DNA of 41,626 nucleotides from NCBI GenBank assembly GCA_013697785.1, contig JACCWE010000058.1, positions 1-41,626 of the forward strand, given 5' to 3'. Of the stretch, positions 35,471 through 41,626 are shown one piece after another. This DNA is from Gemmatimonadaceae bacterium. Lineage in GTDB: Bacteria > Gemmatimonadota > Gemmatimonadetes > Gemmatimonadales > Gemmatimonadaceae. The stretch's first letter is position 1; every line of letters begins with the position of its first letter. A program made the translations under genes and the position numbers. The notes under the pieces are model-generated. The model did not search any database, was not told the origin of the DNA, and saw only the letters and a list, made by a program, of their open reading frames with translations.

Positions 35471-36325
35471 GTGAAGGCTCGAAAGACTGCTCTGGCTATG
35501 ATGACGATGTGTGCCGGCGCCATGCTGGTGATGGCGTGCTCGCATGGCGCGAAGTCCTCGGCGGATGTCGCGCCGGCCACTTCGCTTCCTGCTGCGAACA
35601 CCGCGGAACCGGTCGCGCCCGCACCGACGCCCGCCTCCGCGAACCCTGCGCTCGTCGCGCCGGCGTCCACGACGATCAAGCCATCGAAGCTCACCTACGT
35701 TGCGCGCCTCTTCTCCGAGGGACAGGCGCACAAGCTCGGCTGGCGCACGCTCGAGGTCTCGGACGCGACGTACGAGGGGAAGCCCGCGTGGCTGCTCTCG
35801 GAGTCGCGGAAGATCAACACGATCACGCTGACGGATTCCCTCTACGTGGCGAAGGTCACGCTCGATCCCGTGCATCGTGTGGTGCACACCGCCGACCAGG
35901 ACATCACCACGCACTACACGCGCGACAGCATCCTCACGAGGTTCGAGGGTGACAGTGGCGGCGGCGTCAAAGTGTCGATGAAGAACGAGCCGAATCTCGT
36001 CGGCAACATCTACTGGATCGAGCCGCTCTTCGCGTCCGTTCCGTTCGCGCCGGGCTGGAAGGGACGCGCGACGACTGTGTTCATTGGCCCGCGCGATCAG
36101 GCGCACGTCGTGATGAATCTCTGGGTGACTGGGCAGGATAGCCTGGAGGTCCCCGACGGCAAATTCGACTGCTGGAGAGTGACGCTCCAGGTCGGCGAGA
36201 CCGAAGAGCATCTCTGGGTGCGAAAGAGCGACCGTGTGATGCTCAAGATGGACACGCCGGTCGCGGGGATTGCGGCTGCGAAGGTCGAGCTGCTGCTCGC
36301 GGCCGGGCAGACGCCGAAGTCGTGA
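35471..36325 (+). CDS. Putative lipoprotein with DUF3108-like domain
   Basis: A 284-residue protein with a signal peptide ending in the lipobox LVMAC (C23), followed by an Ala/Pro-rich spacer to about residue 72 and a beta-rich domain to the end. The C-terminal segment SLEVPDGKFDCWRVTLQVGETEEHLWVRKSDRVMLKM resembles DUF3108 or LolA/LolB-fold proteins, in which a lipid-cavity barrel is followed by a value-recovery motif. A role in envelope lipid or lipoprotein handling is an inference. GTG 35471 has the strong ribosome-binding site GGAGG at 35462-35466. It starts 36 bases after ftsK and is followed by two stable stem-loops. Confidence 0.72.
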   Translation: MKARKTALAMMTMCAGAMLVMACSHGAKSSADVAPATSLPAANTAEPVAPAPTPASANPALVAPASTTIKPSKLTYVARLFSEGQAHKLGWRTLEVSDATYEGKPAWLLSESRKINTITLTDSLYVAKVTLDPVHRVVHTADQDITTHYTRDSILTRFEGDSGGGVKVSMKNEPNLVGNIYWIEPLFASVPFAPGWKGRATTVFIGPRDQAHVVMNLWVTGQDSLEVPDGKFDCWRVTLQVGETEEHLWVRKSDRVMLKMDTPVAGIAAAKVELLLAAGQTPKS

Positions 36326-36339
36326 AGTAGTGGTGGACG

Positions 36340-36365
36340 CCCTCCTCGCTTCTGCGCGGGGAGGG
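36340..36365 (+). terminator. Stable stem-loop after the DUF3108-like lipoprotein
   Basis: A 10-bp stem with one G-T wobble: CCCTCCTCGC (36340-36349) with GCGGGGAGGG (36356-36365) and a six-base loop. Only two T residues follow, so termination strength is uncertain. It lies 15 bases past the lipoprotein stop. Confidence 0.5.
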
Positions 36366-36383
36366 TTGGAAACGAGTTGCTTC

Positions 36384-36416
36384 GATGCGGGCGTCCAGGC
36401 GGGCGCCCGCATCTTT
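36384..36416 (+). terminator. Second stem-loop just before yraN
   Basis: GATGCGGGCG (36384-36393) and CGCCCGCATC (36404-36413) form a perfect 10-bp stem with a ten-base loop, followed by TTTGCGTT. It ends about ten bases before the yraN start and could act as a terminator or hide the yraN ribosome-binding region. Confidence 0.6.
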
Positions 36417-36422
36417 GCGTTC

Positions 36423-36797
36423 ATGACGGCGGCGTCTCAGGTGCTAGGAGCGGAGGGCGAGCGAATCGCAGCGGAGTGGCTGGTCGAGCGAGGGTGGCGG
36501 ATCCTGGAGCGGCGCTTCCGGAACGGGCACCGGGATCTGGACCTCGTAGCCGAGCGAAGCGGTGTTGTGGCCTTCGTTGAGGTCAAAACTCGTAGAGGTA
36601 GTGACTTTGGACACCCTGTCGAGGCCGTAAACTGGCGGAAGCAGCGGGAATTGACGCGCTCGGCGTCGGTGTGGATCGCGAGGCATGGAGGTGGGGAACA
36701 GCTGTTCCGATTCGACGTGGTCGGGGTGCTGATCGAAGGCAGTGGCGCTCGAGTTCGCCACATCGAGAACGCCTTTTCGGTCAGATCGGGCTGTTGA
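36423..36797 (+). CDS. yraN: YraN/UPF0102-family nuclease-like protein
   Basis: A 124-residue UPF0102 protein with a restriction-endonuclease-like fold. N-terminal [21 protein letters not shown] is followed by the motif [23 protein letters not shown]40, E53 and K55 are the probable catalytic D-ExK residues. The canonical Glu in GEIDL is replaced by Arg (RDLDL). The function of the family is unclear, with Holliday-junction or general nuclease roles proposed. The ATG at 36423 is preferred; longer in-frame translation would run through the stem-loops and the upstream lipoprotein gene. Its stop codon overlaps the -35 box of the recA promoter. Confidence 0.85.
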   Translation: MTAASQVLGAEGERIAAEWLVERGWRILERRFRNGHRDLDLVAERSGVVAFVEVKTRRGSDFGHPVEAVNWRKQRELTRSASVWIARHGGGEQLFRFDVVGVLIEGSGARVRHIENAFSVRSGC

Positions 36798-36822
36798 CAG
36801 CAGGACAGGGGTTTCGTATTTT
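36794..36822 (+). promoter_or_regulatory. Strong sigma-70-type promoter of recA
   Basis: A perfect -35 TTGACA (36794-36799) and -10 TATTTT (36817-36822) are spaced by exactly 17 bases. The -35 shares bases with the yraN stop codon TGA (36795-36797). It would start transcription near 36829, giving a leader of about 87 bases before the recA ATG at 36916. I see no clear LexA box of the CTGT-N8-ACAG or GAAC-N4-GTTC kind. Confidence 0.85.
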
Positions 36823-36851
36823 GTTCGGGTAGTGGTAATAGGGAGTCCCGA

Positions 36852-36868
36852 CGATAGATTTTCTATCG
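36852..36868 (+). other. Inverted repeat in the recA leader
   Basis: CGATAGA (36852-36858) and TCTATCG (36862-36868) form a perfect 7-bp palindrome with a TTT centre, about 24-40 bases downstream of the predicted recA transcription start. It could be an operator (for example for an unusual LexA or another repressor) or a leader hairpin. Function is not shown by sequence. Confidence 0.55.
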
Positions 36869-36915
36869 CCAGGCCAGATTCGGCAGTCTCACGATTTCAC
36901 GGGTTGGGTGACCGC

Positions 36916-37962
36916 ATGGCTGTCTCCACAGGACAGGAAGAAAAGAAGAAAGCGCTGAATCTGGCGATCGCGCAAATCGAGAAGAGCTGCGGCAAGGGAT
37001 CCATCATGAAGATGGGTGCCGACTCGAAAGTCCGGATCGATGTAATTCCCACAGGGGCCATCAATCTCGACGCGGCGATCGGTGTCGGCGGAATTCCGCG
37101 CGGTCGCGTCACCGAGATCTACGGTCCCGAGTCCAGCGGAAAGACCACGCTCTGCTTGCACGTCGTTGCGAATGCACAGCGCGCCGGTGGCGTCGCCGCG
37201 TATATCGACGCCGAGCATGCGCTCGATACGGATTATGCACAGAAGCTGGGCGTCGATATCGAGAACCTCCTCGTCTCGCAGCCGGACACCGGCGAGCAGG
37301 CGCTCGAGATCTGCGAGATCCTCGTTCGTTCGGGCGCCGTCGATATCGTCGTCATCGACTCCGTCGCAGCGCTCGTGCCGAAAGCCGAAATCGAAGGCGA
37401 GATGGGCGATTCACACGTCGGTCTGCAGGCGCGCCTCATGAGTCAGGCGCTCCGCAAGCTCACCGGCGCCATCGCACGCTCGAAGACCTCCGTAGTGTTC
37501 ATCAATCAGCTCCGCGAGAAGATCGGCGTCATGTTCGGCAATCCCGAGACGACCACCGGCGGCAAGGCGCTCAAGTTCTACGCGTCGGTTCGCCTCGACA
37601 TTCGCCGCATCGGGCCGGTCAAGGAGAAGGAAGAGGTCATCGGCTCGCACGTTCGCGTGAAGGTCGTGAAGAACAAGGTTGCGCCTCCGTTCAAGCAGGC
37701 CGAGTTCGACATCATGTACGCGGAAGGGATCAGTCACACGTCGCTTCTGGTCGACATTGGGTCGGAGTCGGGAATCATCGAGAAGTCCGGCGCCTGGTAC
37801 AGCTACAACGGCCAGCGCATCGGTCAGGGGCGCGAGAATGCCAAGATGTTCCTGAAGGACAATCACAGCATGATGCTGGAGATCGAGGAGAAGGTGAAAG
37901 TCGTGCTCGGGATCAACAAGGATCCCGGCGCGGTCGTCGAAGAGGTCGAAGCGGACGATTAG
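36916..37962 (+). CDS. recA: Recombinase RecA
   Basis: A 348-residue RecA of normal length. Walker A GPESSGKT is at residues 70-77, with [13 protein letters not shown], the Walker [13 protein letters not shown], the L1/L2 loops around [22 protein letters not shown] and [22 protein letters not shown], and KHN-like C-terminal domain with an acidic tail (EEVEADD). It forms filaments on single-stranded DNA for homologous recombination and triggers LexA self-cleavage. The start at 36916 gives [23 protein letters not shown], typical of the family; the frame is open upstream, but that part overlaps yraN and the promoter. recX follows after a structured gap. Confidence 0.98.
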   Translation: MAVSTGQEEKKKALNLAIAQIEKSCGKGSIMKMGADSKVRIDVIPTGAINLDAAIGVGGIPRGRVTEIYGPESSGKTTLCLHVVANAQRAGGVAAYIDAEHALDTDYAQKLGVDIENLLVSQPDTGEQALEICEILVRSGAVDIVVIDSVAALVPKAEIEGEMGDSHVGLQARLMSQALRKLTGAIARSKTSVVFINQLREKIGVMFGNPETTTGGKALKFYASVRLDIRRIGPVKEKEEVIGSHVRVKVVKNKVAPPFKQAEFDIMYAEGISHTSLLVDIGSESGIIEKSGAWYSYNGQRIGQGRENAKMFLKDNHSMMLEIEEKVKVVLGINKDPGAVVEEVEADD

Positions 37963-37985
37963 CACCAACGCACGCCGGCGAAATC

Positions 37986-38063
37986 GTGCCGAAGGGCGAG
38001 GTGGAGTGGCGAAGGCACCCGGAAACTGTCTTCGTCGCACCCTTCCCCTTCGGCACTTCGTGC
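37986..38063 (+). other. Nested inverted-repeat structure between recA and recX
   Basis: A perfect 11-bp outer stem GTGCCGAAGGG (37986-37996) pairs with CCCTTCGGCAC (38046-38056). Inside it GGTG (38000-38003) can pair with CACC (38038-38041), and CGAAG (38010-38014) with CTTCG (38030-38034). A small hairpin GCAC-TTC-GTGC (38053-38063) competes with the foot of the outer stem. A run of T is lacking. It may modulate read-through or translation of recX, like the recA-recX hairpin of E. coli. Confidence 0.6.
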
Positions 38064-38076
38064 ATCCGGGAGCTAC

Positions 38077-38808
38077 GTGACTGAGTTTTCCTCTCCATCG
38101 CTCGCCCTCGGCGGCGGGAACGACGGTCCCGAGTCGCTCGCGAGCCCCGCGCGCATCTCGGCGATCTCGGCCAGTGCGCGTCACCCCGGGCGCTTCGAGA
38201 TTCTCGTGGACGGCTCCACCGTCGCGACGCTTTCCCTCGATGGTATCGAGCGACTCGGCGTGCGCCTTGGTGTGGCTTACACGGAGTCGCTCGCGAACCG
38301 CGTCGTCGTCGAGTCCGCAGCGCTTCACACCTTCGATCGCGCGCTCGCGATGCTCGCCGCCCGCCCCCGCGCGGCGCGCGATCTCGAGCGCATGCTCGTG
38401 CGCAAAGGGGAGCCCGCGGAGCACGTCGCTGCGGCCGTCGAGCGGCTCATCACCCTCGGCGCGCTCGACGATGCCCAGTACGCGCGGCAGTTCATCCGCG
38501 CCAAGATCTCCGGCGCGGGGCTCTCTCGCCGTCGCCTCCAGTCGGAGCTCTGGCGCAAGGGCGTCGCGCGCGACGTCATCGATGCCGCGCTCACCGAAGT
38601 GCTCGAGGTGGACGAGGTCGACGAAGACGCGCAGATCGCCCAGGTCGCAGCGAAGAAGCTGCGCACCCTTCGCTCTACCGACCCCGCGACGACGCGCCGG
38701 CGATTGTACGCGTTCCTCGCGCGGCGCGGCTACGACGGCTCGGCGATTCGGCGCGTGATGGATGCGCTTCCGGCGGGCGCCGACAGTGAGGCGGACACCC
38801 TCGAATAG
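38077..38808 (+). CDS. recX: Regulatory protein RecX
   Basis: A 243-residue RecX of three-helix repeats. The region RDLERMLVRKGEPAEHVAAAVERLITLGALDDAQYARQFIRAKI, then LSRRRLQSELWRKGVARDVIDAAL and a third repeat, match the family. RecX binds the RecA filament and limits its extension. It is longer than E. coli RecX because of an N-terminal extension of about 85 residues. That extension has a beta-rich core (GRFEILVDGSTVATLSLDGIERLGVRLGVAYTE), as in several GC-rich lineages. The GTG at 38077 has GGGAG upstream. It is downstream of recA, as usual. Confidence 0.9.
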   Translation: MTEFSSPSLALGGGNDGPESLASPARISAISASARHPGRFEILVDGSTVATLSLDGIERLGVRLGVAYTESLANRVVVESAALHTFDRALAMLAARPRAARDLERMLVRKGEPAEHVAAAVERLITLGALDDAQYARQFIRAKISGAGLSRRRLQSELWRKGVARDVIDAALTEVLEVDEVDEDAQIAQVAAKKLRTLRSTDPATTRRRLYAFLARRGYDGSAIRRVMDALPAGADSEADTLE

Positions 38809-38834
38809 CCCGTGCCCCGGGGTCCCGGGTGCGG

Positions 38835-38840
38835 TATATT
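38835..38840 (+). promoter_or_regulatory. Possible -10 element before alaS
   Basis: TATATT lies nine bases before the alaS ATG, the same distance as the -10-like hexamer before the gene at 65. A transcription start 6-9 bases downstream would give a leaderless or nearly leaderless mRNA. No -35 is recognisable in the GC-rich stretch upstream. Confidence 0.35.
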
Positions 38841-38849
38841 TTGAGGCTT

Positions 38850-41626
38850 ATGCGCGCATCCGAGATTCGCCAGCGTTTTCTCTCGTACTTCGAGCGCAAC
38901 GCGCACGCGGTTCGCCCCAGCTCGTCGCTCGTCCCTGCGGACGATCCGACGCTTCTCTTCACGAACGCCGGGATGGTGCAGTTCAAGCGCATCTTCCTCG
39001 GCCAGGAACGCGCGTCGTTCGGCGTACGCGCCACTACCGCGCAGAAGTGTGTGCGCGCGGGGGGCAAGCACAACGATCTTGAGCAGGTGGGGCACACCGC
39101 CCGCCATCACACCTTCTTCGAGATGCTCGGCAATTTCTCCTTCGGGGATTACTTCAAGCGCGACGCGATTCGTTTCGCCTGGGAGTTCGTCACGGTCGAG
39201 ATGGGAATTCCGAAGGAGCATCTGCGCGTCACCGTCTTCGAATCGGATGACGAGGCGCGCGCGTTGTGGAAGGAGATCACTGGCATCGCCGACAGCCGCA
39301 TCTACGGTCTCGGTGAGCGCGACAACTTCTGGCAGATGGCGGACACCGGTCCCTGTGGCCCGTGCACCGAGATCTACGTCGATCTCGCGCATATCGCGGG
39401 CGACTGGGCCTTTCCGAAAGGCGCCACCGGCGAGTGGACGGATACCGAGCGCACCGAGTTCTCGCGCGATGCATTCGTGGAGGGCGCGGAGGCGGGGCGA
39501 TTCCTCGAGATATGGAATCTCGTTTTCATGCAGTTCGACCGTCAGCCTGACGGCGTACTCAGGCCGCTTCCCAAGCCGTCGGTCGACACCGGCGCGGGAC
39601 TCGAGCGCATCGCAGCGGTGCTTCAGGGTGTTACGAACAACTACCACACCGATCTCTTCGTCCCGCTGATAGCGAAGGCCGAGGAAGTGCTGGGGATGTC
39701 GTACGACGATCGGCCGGCTGCGGGTGTGGGCAGTGCGGTGTGGCCCGCGGTTCCCGAGGCGGGTAACCGACCGGTGACCTACGACGCGGTGTCCTTCCGC
39801 GTCCTCGCCGATCACGCACGCGCAATCGCCTTTCTCATCGCGGACGGCGTCTTTCCTTCGAACGATGGGCGTGGCTACGTGCTCCGCCGAATCCTTCGGC
39901 GCGGCGTGCGTCACGCATGGCTCCTCGGCAGGCGCGAGCCCACACTCGACAAGCTCGTGAGCGTCGTCGTCGATCAGATGAAGGACGTCTATCCCGATCT
40001 CGCAACACGCCGCTCGCTCATCGTCGACACGACGCGCGCGGAGGAAGAGCGCTTTCTCGCGACGATCGAAGAGGGAATGCAGCGCTTCGACCAGCTCGCG
40101 CCGGTCGGATCGACGCAGGGATCGACCGCGAGTCGCGGGACGATCAGCGGTGGCGACGCGTTCAGGCTCTACGACACCTTCGGTTTTCCGATCGATCTCA
40201 CGGAGCTGATGGCGCAGGAACGCGGCTACACGGTGGACATCGTCGCCTTCGAGGAGGCGCTGCAGGCTCAGCGCTCGCAGTCTCGCGAGGAGCGCAAGGG
40301 TCGCGACCTCGGCGTCGCCGACGAAGGGCTCTCCGACATCGCGACGTGGGAACGGAAGCCGGGAACGAATGCCCCGAAGGAGTCTTCGAACTTCGTCGGT
40401 TACAGCGGAACGAGTGCCGACACCGAGGTCATCGCGATTCGACGGCTGCCGGGCAAGCGCATCGCGCTCGTGCTGCAGGAAACTCCGTTCTACGCGGAGT
40501 CCGGAGGCCAGGTCTCTGATGCGGGCGAGATCTCGGGAGAGGGATGGAGCGTCGCGGTCGACGAGGTCAAGAAGGTCGATGGGCGACATGTCGCGATCGG
40601 CGAGCTGACTGGTGAATTCCATTTCGGACGCGCGCGGGCGAGCGTGCCGGCCGAGCGCCGCCGCGACACGGAGCGCAACCACACAGCGACGCATCTGCTC
40701 CATGCCGCGCTGCGCGAGGTGCTGGGCGAGCACGTGACGCAGGCCGGCTCGCTCGTCGCGCCGGATCGCTTTCGCTTCGACTTTCATCATCACGGCCCGA
40801 TCAAGCCCGAGCAGCTCTCGGAGATCGAGGAGCTGGTCAATCGCGGGATCTGGGCGAACGTGGACGTGAGCACCGTCGAGCGTCCATATCGAGACGCGGT
40901 CGCATCGGGTGCGATGGCGCTCTTCGGTGAGAAGTATGGCGACGTGGTGCGGGTCGTCAGTATCCCGGGGTTTTCGGTAGAGCTGTGCGGCGGCACGCAC
41001 GCGCGCAGCACGGGCCAGATCGCGCTCTTCAAGATCGTGAGCGAGACGGGGGTGTCGGCCGGCGTGCGACGCATCGAGGCGGTGACGGGTCCGCGCGCAT
41101 ACGAGCTGATTCGTGGCGAAGAGCGCAAGCTGCAGACTCTCGGTGAGCTGCTGCGCGCGCCGGCGGACGGCGTGGTGAAGCGCGTCGAGACGCTGCTCGA
41201 GGAGCGGCGCAAGCTCGAGAAGCGGCTCGAGGAGAGTTTGCGCGGCGGCGGAGATCAGCTGCAGCAGCTGCTCGCCGGAGCGGAGACGATCGGCGCGTCG
41301 CGACTGGTGTCGTCGAACGTGACGGCGGGCGACGTGAAGGAGCTCCAGCAGCTCGGTGACGCACTGCGCGAGCAGCTCGGCAGTGGAGTCGGCGTGCTCG
41401 CGACATCGTTCGGCGAGGGGAAGAGCACGCTGCTGGTGGTCGTCACCGATGATCTGCGCGACAGGGGAGTGCGTGCAGACCAGCTCATCAAGCCGATCGC
41501 CGAGGCGGCGGGCGGGCGCGGGGGCGGGAAGGCGCACATGGCGCAGGCGGGCATACCCGACGCGTCGCGCATCGCCGAAGCGATCGCGCACGCGCCGTCG
41601 GTGGTGCGCGCAGCTCTGGCTGCTGC
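38850..41626 (+). CDS. alaS: Alanyl-tRNA synthetase (truncated by window end)
   Basis: A class II synthetase, open from the ATG at 38850 to the window end (about 925 codons, no stop reached), so the C-terminal tail is missing. The catalytic part has MRASEIRQRFLSYFERNAHAVRPSSSLVP and motif 2 GKHNDLEQVGHTARHHTFFEMLGNFSFGDYF. The editing domain carries the HTATHLLH zinc motif near 40680 and the CGGTH cysteine motif near 40986, which clear mischarged Ser and Gly. A DHHA1-like C-terminal region follows. A stretch near 39715-39790 looks like an extra insertion just before the conserved VSFRVLADHARAIAFLIADG. It charges tRNA(Ala) and is essential. GAGG at 38843-38846 is only three bases from the ATG. 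Confidence 0.95.
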   Translation, partial: MRASEIRQRFLSYFERNAHAVRPSSSLVPADDPTLLFTNAGMVQFKRIFLGQERASFGVRATTAQKCVRAGGKHNDLEQVGHTARHHTFFEMLGNFSFGDYFKRDAIRFAWEFVTVEMGIPKEHLRVTVFESDDEARALWKEITGIADSRIYGLGERDNFWQMADTGPCGPCTEIYVDLAHIAGDWAFPKGATGEWTDTERTEFSRDAFVEGAEAGRFLEIWNLVFMQFDRQPDGVLRPLPKPSVDTGAGLERIAAVLQGVTNNYHTDLFVPLIAKAEEVLGMSYDDRPAAGVGSAVWPAVPEAGNRPVTYDAVSFRVLADHARAIAFLIADGVFPSNDGRGYVLRRILRRGVRHAWLLGRREPTLDKLVSVVVDQMKDVYPDLATRRSLIVDTTRAEEERFLATIEEGMQRFDQLAPVGSTQGSTASRGTISGGDAFRLYDTFGFPIDLTELMAQERGYTVDIVAFEEALQAQRSQSREERKGRDLGVADEGLSDIATWERKPGTNAPKESSNFVGYSGTSADTEVIAIRRLPGKRIALVLQETPFYAESGGQVSDAGEISGEGWSVAVDEVKKVDGRHVAIGELTGEFHFGRARASVPAERRRDTERNHTATHLLHAALREVLGEHVTQAGSLVAPDRFRFDFHHHGPIKPEQLSEIEELVNRGIWANVDVSTVERPYRDAVASGAMALFGEKYGDVVRVVSIPGFSVELCGGTHARSTGQIALFKIVSETGVSAGVRRIEAVTGPRAYELIRGEERKLQTLGELLRAPADGVVKRVETLLEERRKLEKRLEESLRGGGDQLQQLLAGAETIGASRLVSSNVTAGDVKELQQLGDALREQLGSGVGVLATSFGEGKSTLLVVVTDDLRDRGVRADQLIKPIAEAAGGRGGGKAHMAQAGIPDASRIAEAIAHAPSVVRAALAA

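Noticed and set aside
36750-36808. A LexA box upstream of recA: GTTC-N10-GAAC inside yraN and CTGT-N10-ACAG over the -35
   Set aside because: Spacing does not fit the E. coli (N8), B. subtilis or alphaproteobacterial forms, and the first lies well inside the yraN coding region.
37963-38076. A known riboswitch class (glycine, cobalamin or lysine type) in the recA-recX gap
   Set aside because: Some short strings look similar, such as GCCGAAGGG, but the conserved cores of these classes are not present in order, and the downstream gene is recX.

Overview
The window is a GC-rich (roughly two-thirds G+C by eye), densely packed bacterial chromosome segment. I read 34 protein genes; all but one lie on the + strand. 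The last gene (alaS) runs off the right end. The organism is a diderm: it has a Tol-Pal system, an LptD-like outer-membrane protein, many lipoproteins and a Tat system. Gene styles and neighbourhoods (HemX/Met8/HemA in one operon, a TonB-like protein in the tol cluster, HutHUI with a radical SAM gene, aroQ-pepP-accB-pilT-accC) suggest a Gemmatimonadota-like lineage. That assignment is from memory, not from a search. I saw no tRNA, rRNA, CRISPR array, insertion sequence or phage gene.

Layout. 65-3736: tetrapyrrole block (HemX/CcsA-like membrane protein, precorrin-2 dehydrogenase, glutamyl-tRNA reductase) continuing into a sugar-nucleotide epimerase. 3733-12189: cell-envelope block (TolQ, TolR, TonB/TolA-like protein, TolB, Pal, CpoB, TatC, LptD), closed by a clear intrinsic terminator. 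12363-13202: an orphan fibronectin-III-like lipoprotein. 13212-18743: histidine degradation (hutH, hutU, hutI) with a radical SAM/twitch enzyme between hutU and hutI. 18804-23349: a 1000-residue TPR scaffold, a polyprenyl diphosphate synthase, a small DUF4321-like membrane protein and TatA. 23350-23568: a gap with facing terminators. 23569-25401 (minus): a PpiD/SurA-type foldase, divergent from a second TPR/low-complexity protein at 25580-27682.

27682-35434 is a long run of metabolic and cell-cycle genes: aroQ, a proline peptidase, accB, pilT, accC, comB and ftsK. pilT sits between the two acetyl-CoA carboxylase genes. 35471-38808 carries a DUF3108-like lipoprotein, yraN, recA and recX. There is a strong recA promoter overlapping the yraN stop codon and a nested inverted-repeat structure between recA and recX. 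alaS begins at 38850.

Nine gene junctions overlap by exactly four bases (GTGA, ATGA or TTGA), and three more overlap by one base (TAATG or TAGTG). Translation is therefore probably coupled along long polycistronic mRNAs, and these junctions fix several non-ATG starts. I found no strong evidence for a wholly new defence or mobile system. The points most worth following up are the radical SAM gene inside the hut operon, pilT inside the acc pair, the recA-recX RNA structure, and the two large TPR scaffolds.
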